Notes: generated by a model from the sequence alone, not told the origin. A stretch of DNA of 64,000 nt from Trichosporon coremiiforme (GCA_039545355.1 BCJJ01000037.1:50504-114503), one strand, 5' to 3'; counted from the stretch's first letter, positions 32,381-43,444 are shown. Made by a program: numbers and translations.

Positions 32381-34618
32381 ATGCCCCGGCTCATCACACC
32401 TCGCCCGCGACACCTCATCCCACTCGCGTGCATCCCTCTTATACCGGTCTTCGCACCCCGCCTCTACCGTTTCTCCTCCTCCCTCATCTTCCCCAACATG
32501 ACCAACGCTACCTGTGAGTCACCCCTCCTTCTCCATTCACTGACACCAGACCCCAAGCCGCCCATTAGCCCGCCCAACTGGCAGTACACGCCGGACCAGA
32601 TCACCGAGGCCATCGACAAGGTCTGCGCCAGCGACAAGGCGCAGGCGGACGAGCTCGTCGCCCTCCCGGAGGAGAAGCGTACGTTCGAGAACGGCGTGCG
32701 CCCGCAGATCTTCTCCGGCGGCCACGACAGCTGGATCGACTCGCCTGCCCTCTTCCTCCAGCACGTGCACCCCGACGATGCCATCCGCAACAGCTCTATC
32801 GAAGCTGAGAAGAAGATGACCGAGTTCGGCCTGAAGGAGAGCGCGCGTGAGGACGTCTACAAGGCGCTCAAGGACGTCGAGGCCAATGTCGAGAAGAACG
32901 GCGAGAAGCTCAACTCCGAGGAGAAGCGTTTCCTTGAGCGCATTCTCCGTGACCGCCGCCGTCTCGGTCTCGCCCTCGAGCCTGAGAAGCGCGAGAAGCT
33001 CCTCGAGCTCAACACCAAGCTGTCCAACCTCCAGGTCGACTTCCGCCGTGCCCTCAATGAGGAGAAGGGCTCGCTGCTTTTCACCCGCGAAGAGCTTGAC
33101 GGCGTTCCCGAGGCTTCGATTGACGGCTACGAGAAGGAAGGCGACAAGTACAAGGTCACCTTCAAGACACCCGACATTGTCCCCATCTTGTGAGTCAGGG
33201 TTTAGTTGCACAGCTAACGCTCCAGCCAGTACGCCAACGTCCCCGAGACCCGCCGCAAGGCGTACATGGGCTACGAGGGCCGTACCATCTCAAACGTTCC
33301 CGTTCTCGATGAGATCCTCAAGATCCGTCGCCAGATCGCGGACCTCATGGGCTTCGAGACGTACGCCGACTTTATCCTCGACGTCAAGATGGCCAAGAAC
33401 TCGAAGACGGCGCTCGACTTCCTGTACGACCTCAAGGACAAGCTGACGCCGATCGGCGAGGCGGAGAAGAAGGTCTTCCTGCAGATGAAGAAGGAAGAGC
33501 ACGCCAAGCGCGGTCTCGAGTTTGACAACGAGCTCTACCTCTGGGACTACCGCTACTACGACCGCCTCTGGACGGAGCAGAAGCTCGGTCTCGACGACGA
33601 GAAGGTCAAGGAGTACTTCCCGGTCAACAAGGTCGTGCCGACGATTCTCGACATTTACCGCAAGCTGCTCAGCGTCAACTTCTACCCGATCCCCAAGGAC
33701 TCGCCCGAGGGCAAGTTCTGGCACGACGACGTCCAGGGCTACGCCGTCTGGGACCACAAGGACGGCAAGGACGGCGACTTCCTCGGTTACATGTACCTCG
33801 ATCTGTTCCCGCGTGAGAACAAGTACGGCCACGCCGCCGTCTGGGGCCTGATCCCCGGCTTCACCAAGGAGGATGGCGAGCGCTCGTACCCCGTCGTGTG
33901 CATGGTCGCGAACCTGGCCAAGCCGACGCCGAACCGCCCCGCGCTCATGAAGCACAGCGACGTCGTCACGTTCTTCCACGAGATGGGCCACGCGTTCCAC
34001 GGACTGTGCTCCAAGACGCAGATCCCGCGCTTCCACGGCACCTCGGTCGCAAGGGACTTTGTCGAGGCTCCCTCGCAGATGCTCGAGAACTGGTGCTTCA
34101 TCCCCGAGCAGCTGAAGGAGATGTCGGAGCACTATGAGACGGGCGAGCACCTGCCCGACGACCTGATCGAGGGCATTGTCAAGAGCAAGAACGCCAACCT
34201 GGGCCTGTTCAACCTCCGCCAGCTCTTCCTCGGCATCTTCGACATGACGATGCACACGTCCAAGGAGGACCTGGACCTGAGCAAGCTCTGGTGCGACACG
34301 CGCGAGAAGGTCTCGCTCGTCTCGACCGACGGCGAGGTCGTCGGCGGCCAGAGCGCCTTCGGCCACATTGCCGGCGGCTACGAGGCCGGCTACTACGGCT
34401 ACCTGTACTCGCAGGTGTTTGCCGCCGACATGTTTGAGACCATCTTCCGCGCCGACCCCATGTCCCCCGCCAGCGGCATGAAGTACCGCGACTCGATCCT
34501 CAAGCCGGGCGGCAGCAGGGAGGAGATGGACTCGCTCAAGGAGTTCCTCGGCCGCGAGCCCAACAACGAGGCGTTCCTGAAGCAGCTCCTCAGCGGCGCC
34601 GAGCAGGCCAAGCTCTAA
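32381..34618 (+). CDS. PRD1: Saccharolysin-type oligopeptidase (peptidase M3)
   Basis: Zinc metallo-oligopeptidase (thimet oligopeptidase/Prd1 family) that degrades peptides, including spent presequences. Exons are 32381 or 32498..32513, 32550..33189 and 33226..34618. From ATG 32498 the product has 682 residues, the usual cytosolic length; from the in-frame ATG 32381 it has 721. The active site VTFFHEMGHAFHG is encoded at 33965-34003, with the HEMGH zinc motif at 33977-33991 and the third ligand in ARDFVEAPSQMLENW. The C-terminal FGHIAGGYEAGYYGYLYSQ block is intact. Both introns are 36 nt. The 39-residue extension from the upper ATG is Arg/Pro/Ser-rich and could be a mitochondrial presequence. 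Confidence 0.95.
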
Positions 34619-34766
34619 GCCGAGGCGAAGGCGAGCGACGCCGCAGGCGGAGCAGGGCCGAGGCGAGCAATGGCACGCGAGCTCGCTCCTCACGGCAGCT
34701 CAGACACAGCAGATAGAAGACGAAGCAGTAGAATGGGAGTATGCAGCAACCATCAATACATATGTA

Positions 34767-35672
34767 CTACCGGCGCATAATGCCGTTGAGCTTGTCTCCA
34801 CTCACTCCCGTCAGACCTCCAAAGTCGCCCTTGGCCAATCTCTCGCTCGCGTCCATGACAGCGCCCCACGCGACCCTAGCCAGCGCCCCGCCAACACTCA
34901 CCCTCCTCACGCCCAACTTCTCGATCTCCTCCATCGTCAAGGCACTCGGTCCACCAACAAGAATGTTCACGGGTTTCGGAGCAACGGCCGCAACGACAGC
35001 CCTGATGTGTTCCGGCTCAGTAATGCCAGGAGCATAGAGACAATCCGCCCCAGCAGCAGCATAAGCCTTGAGCCGCTCAATCGTATCCCCAATATCAGGA
35101 TTACCGACGAAGAAGTTCTCGGCCCGTCCAACGAGCAACACGTCGTCGCCCGATTCCTCGATCGCGCGCTTGGCCGCCCTAATCCGCTCTACTGCGTCCT
35201 TGATCGGCCGTTGATGGCCCCTCTCAGGCCCAGTGCACGTTGAGTACGTGTCTTCGATCGAAATGCCAGCGACGCCCGTATCGATCGCGTGGCTGACGGC
35301 GTTCTCGACCTCGACTGGAGTCGCGCCGAATCCGTCCACGAAGTCGGCGTTGATGGGCAATTCGGTGCTGGCGACAAGGGAGCGGAGGTGGTGCAGTGTC
35401 TGTTCCAGCGAGAGGGCGTTGTCCTCCCTCCCTTGAGACCAGGCATAGCCCGAGGACGTGGATGCGAGGGCTTGGAATCCCAGGGTTGAGAGGTAGACTG
35501 CCGCCCCTGCTGAAGGGGGGTTGGGGATGAGGAAGCAGCCGGATTCGTGCAAACGACGGAAACGGGCTCGGCGGGCGGCGATGTCGTCTGGCGTCGGAGT
35601 GGAGTTCATGGGGGAGTTGGCGGAGACTTGGGAGTGGGTGCGCGAGTGCGAGCGGAAGAGGTGCATGGGCAT
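34767..35672 (-). CDS. Isocitrate lyase/PEP mutase superfamily enzyme
   Basis: Single-exon gene, 301 residues, convergent with PRD1. It belongs to the carbon-carbon or carbon-phosphorus lyase superfamily of isocitrate lyase, methylisocitrate lyase and PEP mutase (TIM barrel, Mg-dependent). Seen: FLIPNPPSAGAAVYLSTLGFQALASTS (substrate loop start), INADFVDGFG (the conserved metal-binding Asp segment), GISIEDTYS, VGRAENFF and CLYAPGI, NILVGGPS. It lacks the KKCGH catalytic motif of true isocitrate lyase; small fungal members like this are often called oxaloacetate hydrolase-like or carboxyvinyl-phosphonate mutase-like. The start may instead be the Met 20 codons downstream (MNSTPTPDD). Confidence 0.85.
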   Translation of the reverse strand: MPMHLFRSHSRTHSQVSANSPMNSTPTPDDIAARRARFRRLHESGCFLIPNPPSAGAAVYLSTLGFQALASTSSGYAWSQGREDNALSLEQTLHHLRSLVASTELPINADFVDGFGATPVEVENAVSHAIDTGVAGISIEDTYSTCTGPERGHQRPIKDAVERIRAAKRAIEESGDDVLLVGRAENFFVGNPDIGDTIERLKAYAAAGADCLYAPGITEPEHIRAVVAAVAPKPVNILVGGPSALTMEEIEKLGVRRVSVGGALARVAWGAVMDASERLAKGDFGGLTGVSGDKLNGIMRR

Positions 35673-36361
35673 GCTTGGTTGATATATACAAGAGTATGGG
35701 AGAAAGTGATGAAGGATGAGTCACCTATCGGTTCCGATGTTGTTCGGAAGATGCCGAGTTGGTGGAGGTGGAGGTGCGGAATGTGGAGATTTGGTGAGAG
35801 CGAAGCTCTGCTGAATGGCTTAGCACAACGGTGCAACGACGCATCGGCGAATGCTCAGCACTTTACTATAGCTACTATCAGCCTCACGTATAACTCCAAT
35901 GTGAACTGTGCACTGCAGCATGGACAGATCGGGAGATCATGGTCTGGCTGGAAATGGCACACGACGCCTGCCTTGAATCGATCGTCCGGTCCGGGTGATC
36001 CGGCAGCGAAGAGGCCTTGCTCTGCATACATCGACATAGTCTGAGACCGAGCAGCATAGCACAAGTGTCCATGCGTCGATGCATGTGACATGCATGGAAG
36101 GCGCCGCCCGGATGACTTGGTGCGTTTGGCCCAATTTCGTTGACTTTGCTTCGTCTCCGCCACAAGCAAAGTCAGTCGCGCAAAGCTCACTCCTGCACTG
36201 CTGCGTCTCTTCGCGTCTGGACACACGGCCGGTCTCACCTTCTGGAAACACGGCCGGTCTCACCTTCGCTCCGGCTACGACTCGCCAACATCCCCGCAGC
36301 TCTTTCATGTCCCGGTCGTCTCCGCTGTCAGGACTGCGCACAGAGCTCTTCTACGGCCGCC
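35673..36361. other. Intergenic between divergent genes
   Basis: 689 bases. It carries a 20-base near-duplicate around 36226-36262 (two GGCCGGTCTCACCTTC copies). No gene is supported. Confidence 0.45.
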
Positions 36362-37426
36362 ATGCTTCCTGACACAGAACCGTGGCAAGATGATCTTCCG
36401 CAACCCGTAATTCGGGCCCACACTTACCTATTGCTGTCGTTCAATCCCCCACTTGGCCGTCCTCCATCCAGCGCAGAGCCCAGGATGAGCCTCATCCTCC
36501 CCCGGCGCCATCGGCGAAACACATACACGATCCCGCGCTCCTCTTCCTCTGCCCCGACGCGACGCCCGCTCCTCATCGAAGCTACGGAGACAGAGATCCG
36601 CGTCGTCGACCGCATCCTCGCCTTGCTCATGGCTGAGGGGCACCGACCAACCATCTCCGCCCTCATGCGCCGGATCCGTAATGCGCCCTGGCAATCTATG
36701 AGTGTTGAGCGAGTGCGTTCGGTCCTGCTCTCCCTGCATCACCAGGGGGTGCTCGAGCTGGATCCAGAGTGGTACACCTCGTACGCCAGGTGGGACAGGT
36801 ACTGGGACGACTTTGAGGACGCATACGTGCACGAGGGCGAGGCGGGCGAGGAATTGGAGGCCGACCGCGCGATCGTCGTGTGTTATCCCCCCTTCACGGG
36901 GCATAACACCGGATTCAGCGTCACAGGGCACACAAGGCATTGGTGGGCTGCCGGAGCACTCTATTCTTTCTGCATACCGCATGTTGCAGCGTACGAAGCG
37001 CCCGTTATCGTGTCGACACGGTGTCCGGCATGTTCGGCAGCTATATCTTTGGACGTGGAAACGGCCCTGCCGCCGAGCGCCACGGCTTGCAACTTTCGAG
37101 AATTGCCGGTTGCGCACTTTCTGTTCGGGATGGGGTCGGGGGTGGCTATGGCTGAGTGGGCGGGATGGACGAGGCTGTTCTGTCAAGAGAAGTGCGTTGA
37201 CCTTTGGTGCCAGCGCGTCGGGAGGAGGAAGGGAGGGGTCATGGACGTCGACAAGCTGTGGCACCTCGCCAAGGGGTGGTGTCCGAAGACGGAACAGGGT
37301 AGCGAGACGGAACAGGGTAGCGAAACGCAACGACAGCAACTGCTCGAGAAGTTGGGGCTGAAGGGACCATTCTGGAAACTGCGGCAGAAACCAGAGGGCT
37401 GGGAGTGTTATCGCATGCTGCGGTAG
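36362..37426 (+). CDS. MerB-fold-like (alkylmercury lyase-like) protein without catalytic residues
   Basis: Single-exon frame of 354 residues from ATG 36362, or 313 from ATG 36485; the lower ATG gives a more natural basic start. Residues about 75-135 form a winged-helix-like segment (VVDRILALLMAEGHRPTISA, SVERVRSVLLSLHHQGVLEL). The second half has WWAAGALYSFCIPHVAAY, VIVSTRCPACSAAISLDV and RLFCQEKCVDLWC, arranged like the organomercurial lyase MerB. At the MerB position of the catalytic Cys-x-x-Asp pair this protein has Gly-x-x-Tyr. Near the C-terminus an 18-base tandem duplication gives TEQGSETEQGSE. The family assignment rests on pattern only. If correct, the function is not mercury cleavage by the known mechanism. 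Confidence 0.5.
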   Translation: MLPDTEPWQDDLPQPVIRAHTYLLLSFNPPLGRPPSSAEPRMSLILPRRHRRNTYTIPRSSSSAPTRRPLLIEATETEIRVVDRILALLMAEGHRPTISALMRRIRNAPWQSMSVERVRSVLLSLHHQGVLELDPEWYTSYARWDRYWDDFEDAYVHEGEAGEELEADRAIVVCYPPFTGHNTGFSVTGHTRHWWAAGALYSFCIPHVAAYEAPVIVSTRCPACSAAISLDVETALPPSATACNFRELPVAHFLFGMGSGVAMAEWAGWTRLFCQEKCVDLWCQRVGRRKGGVMDVDKLWHLAKGWCPKTEQGSETEQGSETQRQQLLEKLGLKGPFWKLRQKPEGWECYRMLR

Positions 37427-37532
37427 CCGCAGTGCATGGGTCACTCCGGGCTAATAGCACAAGATACATATCCGTCGCTCAAACATTTACACACTGTATT
37501 TTTAGTCTAGCTCTGATACCCACGTCAAGCAA

Positions 37533-38227
37533 TTACTGCAACTTGATGCGCGACACGATCTCCCAGCTGTTCGGAGCGCCGTCTGTAGCGGCGACGGCCA
37601 CCTCGGACACATTGATGGAGCGCGGCCACTCGAGCGCACTAGCCGCCGCAGCGGCCGCAGCCTGGCGCTGCTGCTGCGGCAGGTCGCCGTACAGCAACGT
37701 CATGTGGGGCGCATACGGCAGCGCCTCGTCGCCGCTGATCTGGCAAAGCGCAGTGCGCACGGCGACGAGAGAAGCAGCACTGCGAGGGTCGACGGGACAG
37801 AGTACCGCCTGCGTGTCACTTTCGCTCATGGGGGCATCAGCCGGCTGTGGTGGCAAGAGGAGGAGTTCCATGCCGCCCTGCATGTCAGCTCTCTACGTGC
37901 TCACCACAGCTTACCTTGCTCCCGCCCTCGCCGCCAACGTCGGGATCGACAACAGCTCGCTGCAGCATCGTCGCGTCCATTGCGCTGTGGACTATGTCGA
38001 TCATGCGTTCTGGGTTTGAGGAGAGGGGCCCGAAGGGGCGCAGAATGGTGACGTGGGGAGGGAAGCCGGCGCCGACGGCGCCCATCGCCTCGGAGAGAGC
38101 GCGCTCGTCGTCCTTGTCCGGGATTGCCCAGATGGCGTAGCCTGGTGGTCAGCCAAGATCAAGGCTGCGACAGTTGAGCACACATGCGGCTCGTCAACTC
38201 ACTCCTTGCTCTGTTCTGTCCGAACAT
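37533..38227 (-). CDS. CPD1: 2H-family cyclic phosphodiesterase
   Basis: Cyclic nucleotide phosphodiesterase of the 2H superfamily that opens ADP-ribose 1'',2''-cyclic phosphate from tRNA splicing. Exons 38203..38227, 37915..38141 and 37533..37877 (minus strand) give 198 residues. Splicing the 25-nt first exon yields MFGQNRARS-YAIWAIPDK. The two catalytic motifs are HVTI (near residue 38, PPHVTILRPFGPL) and HMTL (APHMTLLYGDL). The introns are 61 and 37 nt and end in CTGACCACCAG and CTGACATGCAG. It lies in a tail-to-tail pair with the MerB-like gene. Confidence 0.9.
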
Positions 38228-38559
38228 GTTGAGGGGGTTAGAGCAATGACGACATGAGCGCAGCGTTTGCTTAGGGTCGTGTCGACAACATTGCGGACTC
38301 TGGAGGTGGAGGTCCGTCTCTAACTCTCCCACGGCTGTCTGCCGTACCGCAAAGCTACTCTCCCACGCTGTTCCCCGCTGACACGTCGTTAAGTGGGCGG
38401 ATGGCACAAGCTACACGCATGCGGCGCACGGCGCCACGTCCCGCCCAGCAAGGAGCCGCCCCTGGACCGGCTCGCTGGCACGGCAATGTCGAGCGGTGCG
38501 TGTCGAGTCTGGCTCAGATTCATCCTAGATTGTTATTTTCTCCAGATACCCCATCAACT
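38228..38559. other. Intergenic between CPD1 and SSS1
   Basis: 332 bases between divergent genes, which must contain both promoters. No clear element is seen. Confidence 0.45.
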
Positions 38560-39118
38560 ATGTCGGACAGCATCAAGGAGCTCGTCGAGATCCCCCAGGC
38601 CTTCGTTAAGGAGGGCACCCACGTAAGTATCACCGACTCTGTGCATCGGCGAAGCGCGGCGGCTGGTGTGCGCCATTTGGTCGGGATCGCGCGACTTTCG
38701 ATTATCGTCTACCGCTCGACCGGACCTTGCTTTGCGACTTTACGGGACAATGTCGGAACTCTGCTGGAAGATCTTGTGGAGCTAGAAGACGGCAGAGGTC
38801 CTCGCGCAGCAGGGAAAGCGAGGACAAGGAGAGCGGTAGCATCGCGGAACCGCAGCTCAACTGAAACGAGCTGTCTCGCAAGCACACCTCCCAGCTCCTC
38901 GCGTGCGTAAAGCTAACCCGCAGTTCCTCAACCGGTGCACGAAGCCCACGAAGGCCGAGTACATCCAGCTGTGCCGTGCCGTTGGTGTCGGATTCCTCGT
39001 CATGGGTTTCATCGGATACATTGTCAAGGTCGTCCACCTTCCTATTAACAACATTCTTGTGTAAGTGCAGCTGCTAACCCCCTTGCTCAGAGCTGACAGC
39101 GACAGCGGAGGAGCGTAA
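38560..39118 (+). CDS. SSS1: Sec61 gamma subunit of the ER translocon
   Basis: Tail-anchored subunit of the Sec61 protein-conducting channel in the ER membrane. Exons 38560..38622, 38924..39060 and 39106..39118 encode exactly 70 residues, the standard size. Residues 1-35 form the cytosolic amphipathic helix (EIPQAFVKEGTHFLNRCTKP). AVGVGFLVMGFIGYIVKVVHLP is the single membrane helix, and the end is NNILVGGA. The last coding exon is only 13 nt (V-GGA-stop). Intron 1 is long (301 nt), intron 2 is 45 nt; both end with CTRAC and a nearby AG. Confidence 0.95.
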
Positions 39119-39587
39119 TGTTTTCTGTTCACTCGGTTCACACGGAACGAACGGTTTTCGCGATGCATTTGTATTGTATATGGGATCAAGGACGACACAC
39201 GGCGGCATCTCGACAGCAGCGTACAGAACCCATTCGAAGCAAGGCGACGGTGAAGAGATAGGGTACCCAACTGGACGGAGGGACTTGGAAGCGGGACAGC
39301 ACTACACTCAGCAAACAGCAAGAGTGTACTCGGGTCGACAGGACGAGCAAAGCAGCTCTCCGTCCGGCATACATCCGCTCCGCGTCTCTTCCGACAGTCG
39401 GTTCGACCCCCACCTCGCCAGCAGTCAGCAAACCTTCCTTCCCGTCTTCGGCAGTCGACGGAAACCACACCTCTCTCAACTGACACCAGCTTATGCCAGT
39501 ATCAAAATGACAACTTCTGACATACATGCACACTATCTAATGGCTACAGGCTTTTTGTTTTACGAGAGACTCGAGAGAGCGAGGTGA
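39119..39587. other. Intergenic between convergent genes
   Basis: 469 bases of shared 3' region. Nothing else is supported; a box B-like string at 39400 lacks a tRNA body. Confidence 0.5.
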
Positions 39588-40505
39588 CTACCATCCGACA
39601 TCGCCACCAGTCCACTTCTCAAGCTCAAGGTGCTTGCGACCCTTGGACTTGCGGACGATCCAGCGCTCAAGCTCGTACGTCTCGTAGGCACCCGCCGCCT
39701 GCTTCATGGCAAGGATGTGTTTCGGCCCCGAGATGGCGTTGACGGCGTGGCGGCGCGACTGCCAAATGCAAGTGGCGAGGTTCAGCCCCGTGGCATCGGG
39801 CACGCCGTACCAGTACATAACGAGACCACCGTTGCGCACCGCCTCGGCGTGCGCGGCACGGTCGGCCGCGTACAGCGACAGGCTCTCGCTCTCCTTTTTC
39901 CGGCGCGAGCGGAAGACGACGGCGTACCACTCCCTCTCCTCGTCCTCGGGGAGGGCGAGCTCGTGCCAGTTGAACGCGAGGGGATAGTTCGAAGAAGCGT
40001 AGTGCTGGTTCAGGGGGCGGAAGTAGTGCAGCGCCTGGTGCAGCACGAGACTCGCGGGATCGATGTCCGGAAGACGGGTGTTGAAGTCGTCCTCGTCGAA
40101 TTGCTCGTGAGGGAGACGGCTCATCAGAGGGGGCAGGTAGAGAATCGGGTCCGAGTTTGGCGGCGCAGTGGCCGGAGGAGGCTGGTGGTGCGCCTGAAAG
40201 AGGGGTGCGGCGAGCGAGGTGGCGCTGATCCGACGGCCGGCGACGGCGGGGAGGTTGCTCAGTCCGTGGGGAGAGCGCGTCGTGTCGTTCAGATTCGGGA
40301 GAGACTTGGGCGAGGCGTCGCGACCACGGCTGGAGCGCGAGGAACTGCGCGACGAGGAGCTGCCGGGGATGTCGATCGGAGTCGCGGTCGAGGACGAACG
40401 CCGGCGCTCAAGGGGAGGCACACTCGAGCGTCCCCGGCGGGGAGACGGCCGGCGTTCTCGAGGAAGCTCGGCAGTGCGCGACAGGGGGCTAACGGTGGTA
40501 GCCAT
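39588..40505 (-). CDS. UPF0643-like conserved fungal protein
   Basis: Single exon, 305 residues. The first about 110 residues are a Ser/Arg/Pro-rich disordered region (SSSSRSSSRSSRGRD). The ordered C-terminal part contains EWYAVVFRSRRKKESESLSL, NGGLVMYWYGVPD, LATCIWQSRRHAVNAISGP and YETYELERWIVRK. This resembles the conserved domain of the fungal UPF0643 family as I remember it; that family has no assigned function. It may be cytosolic: no signal or membrane helix is seen. Head-to-tail neighbours give no functional hint. Confidence 0.65.
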   Translation of the reverse strand: MATTVSPLSRTAELPRERRPSPRRGRSSVPPLERRRSSSTATPIDIPGSSSSRSSSRSSRGRDASPKSLPNLNDTTRSPHGLSNLPAVAGRRISATSLAAPLFQAHHQPPPATAPPNSDPILYLPPLMSRLPHEQFDEDDFNTRLPDIDPASLVLHQALHYFRPLNQHYASSNYPLAFNWHELALPEDEEREWYAVVFRSRRKKESESLSLYAADRAAHAEAVRNGGLVMYWYGVPDATGLNLATCIWQSRRHAVNAISGPKHILAMKQAAGAYETYELERWIVRKSKGRKHLELEKWTGGDVGW

Positions 40506-42811
40506 GGTAAGTTCTGAAGATATGGAAGGTGTGTGGCAAAGTGTGTGCTGATCAAGGCAGTACAGGTTTTCGTGAGGAAAAATTCAGGCGATGCGGATAT
40601 AAGGACGCGTCGGTGGTACGCGCTGTGCTGGTGGACCAGGCGGTGGTGTGCTCAGTCTGCGTTGGCAAATGCCACTAAGGGTGGCGGCGAGGCAGGGCCG
40701 GGCGACGGGCAGGGCAGCTAGGGCAGTCGAAGGGGACCGTAGATCGTACCGGGGATTGAGGGAGAGACCGTGGATCTGGGCGGAGACGGAGTACGCAGGC
40801 ACGGCGGTTCAGACAGGGTAGTGGGATGAGCCTGTCTCTGTTTATTTTTGTTTTGGCAGTTTCCGCTTAGTTTGGGTTTCAGTTGGTGTCGTCGTTGGAT
40901 TAAGACGAGATGCTACGTGTGATGGACTTGGACCATTGTTCAGCACAGCCTGATGTCTTATGTAGCTCTGACCATCCCGATGTGCATCGGCGCACGATGA
41001 CTCCAACACTGCATGGCGACATAGGCACTCTGGTGATGGTGGCAACCCGTGCTTCAATGGCGACATCCTGTCGCAGATCAGCGCGCTGGGCGAAATGGGC
41101 AACTCGCAAGTTTTTGATCCCGTCCCACCCCTTCCAAGGTGATCCATTATAAATCTTCTGGTTTCCTTAGTCAGGCTTTGTAATGCGATCGCTGGCGTCC
41201 AGACCCAGAATTAACCCTGTAGCAAAGGCGCGATTATCCCTGACATTTCAAGCTCGAGTGGCTTTGCAGGATCTGGTCTCGAAGAGTCGTGCGTAGTCCC
41301 TCTGTAGGACATCACATTGCTCCGGCCCCGACACGCGCACGCTCGCCTAGCGTTGCATGTGAGAGGGGGGTGATTAAGGTTGGGGCATATGACGCCTCGG
41401 CGCATGGGTGATGGTAGTATTGCAGCATTAAGGCGACGATCACGAGCAATAGCACTGGGCCCGTTTTCGAACACTGGCTAGATGGTGGCGGATGACGTGA
41501 CCTGGCACGGTGATGACCACACGCGCATTCCTTGCCCATCGCATGTATCGTCCATCCCACCTGCACCACAATAGACAACCCGCACGAGAATGTGAGCCAC
41601 TTGCATCATGACTCGACCCCGGTTGTCTCGGGAGCATAACTGCTGTTGTGGGGTGCGATGAGGTGAGCGTGGAGGCAGCTCAGTATGGGCAACGCCACAA
41701 TGCCTCCATCGCAAGAAGAGCATTAAGCTCCGTATCATCGTTGTTCCGAGCATCCATGACGATGCAGTATCGCTCGCGACGACTCAGTTCACACGAACAA
41801 GCTCCGTGCGCATTGGGGATGTGCCCACATCTGGCGCCATTCAGCATCCTTTCCCGACCGATGTGACAATTCAACTTCTGTGTTCGCCTTCTCTCCCACA
41901 CCACATGTACTTCTCGCCTCTATCGATCGATCCGAGCATGCCGAGCGCCAGCCCACAGGCACCAGCCCGCCGATCCCACCAGCCAGTGGGTGTGTACTTC
42001 CGGCGAGACTGTGGGGTCACATAATCCGAGCGCGGCCGCACATCAGTTGGCTGCAGTCGACTCATCGACCATCGGATCGTCGGACCGCTGCGAGGCACAC
42101 CTGAGGGCCTGGAGCTCAGATGTCTCCCACGGTCGTGGTCACAGGATGTAAGTTCCCCCGCTGGACCGAGATACGCGTGCATGAGATTCATGAGAACGAG
42201 TTATGAAAACTCGTTGGTTGTACCTACTACTCACTCCAACGAAAGTGTCGAAGCCCATGGCGGAGCCCTCGCGCTGCAACTGCCTCAATACCCAAGCAAC
42301 CCGACTGAGCACTACTGATGGTTAGCTACACGAGCATTGGGCAGCTGACGAACCAAGTCGGGAGTCAGCTATGCCGCATCCTAGTGCGTGCACCAGCTTA
42401 CCTTTCAGCTTACTCTTTCGCTCCGAGTGTCGGTCTCGAATTTGGCGTTAGTTCCATCGCCGGCTCTGAGCTCACTTGACGCTGGGGTCAGCTTCGGAGG
42501 ATTTGGGCAGCTCACTGCGCCTTCTGTTCCGATCTGCCTCGAGCGGCTCAAACACGCTCGGTGACGTATACGTCTGGTGTAGCTCACCCGTTCTGCTCAG
42601 CTCTCAGCCAACCTCCTTTCGCTGACCTCCACCTCTCTGATCTCGTCCAGCGAGTATGGGTGGCTCGAGGCTGCGCGTCAGCTCCATTTGTGGCCGCCAG
42701 CCCACCCGCTCCGCGTTAGCTCCTGATGTCAGCTAGCAATGGCCTCTGTCGATTTACATGTGACCGTCCCGATGTCAGCTGTTACGCGGGCATGAAGCCG
42801 CTCACGTTCTC

Positions 42812-43262
42812 CTGGTTAGCTGTAGCGCTTCAGTTCAGGCAGCTCACTCGTTCTGATTCTCAGCGTTCGGTCCACGTTTCAATAGCTGCGTACCGTCCTG
42901 CCGTCAGCCCGAAGTACCCTTCGTAGCTCACTTAACTTCGCTCTGATGTCAGCTCAACCGGGCCCGCTGAAGCTGCTCACGGTCTGCTGTCATCTCTCGC
43001 ATGGTCGAGGGACTTCACCCGGCCTGATATCAGCTTAGACTGGGACGTTTTCAGCTCACTTGGACTCGCTCTGACGTTAGCTACCGTGCCTTTTCGTCGA
43101 ACAGCTCACAGTCTGGTGTTCAGCTACAAAGCTTACTCGTGCAGTTGCCAGCTGCAGCGATCATTCAGTTTAAGCTAAGGAGACCTGAAGGTCAGCTCAA
43201 ACGTTCTTTTCATAGCTGCTCACTCGTCCTGCTCTCAGCTGTTGTTCGATCAAGCAGCTCAC
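42812..43262 (-). repeat. Tandem array of nine intron-like units
   Basis: On the minus strand nine consecutive segments each begin with GTGAGC, GTAAGC or GTACGC and end with a CTRAC-like branch and CAG: 43229-43262, 43185-43223, 43113-43136, 43071-43109, 43024-43059, 42943-42980, 42898-42931, 42853-42893 and 42812-42847. Lengths are 34-41 nt, with one of 24. They are separated by linkers of 5, 48, 3, 11, 43, 11, 4 and 5 nt, several of them related (AGCGAGTCCAA and AGCGAAGTTAA; GACGA, GACG and AACGA). More degenerate units continue to about 42316. The linkers have no coding sense. The array is downstream of KEX1 and on the same strand. Confidence 0.75.
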
Positions 43263-43412
43263 TGTGGCCGAGCCTGAGGGTTAGCTACTTTGTGCACCGT
43301 GGAGGAAGCTGTAGTCCTACGAGCTTTCCTTGTGTGTGAAGGTGGGATGGGATGAACTCTCCATCTTCCACGCACGGTCTTATATCCCTTTCTTCTGTCC
43401 CAACCCCCCGTT

Positions 43413-43444
43413 CCCATCGCCCCATCGCCCCATCGCCCCATCGT
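43413..43444 (+). repeat. CCCATCGC minisatellite, four copies
   Basis: Four head-to-tail 8-base units (the last ends in T instead of C) in the presumed 3' UTR of KEX1. Confidence 0.85.

Noticed and set aside
33290..34693. 467-residue minus-strand frame opposite PRD1
   Set aside because: Mirror of the M3 peptidase exon.
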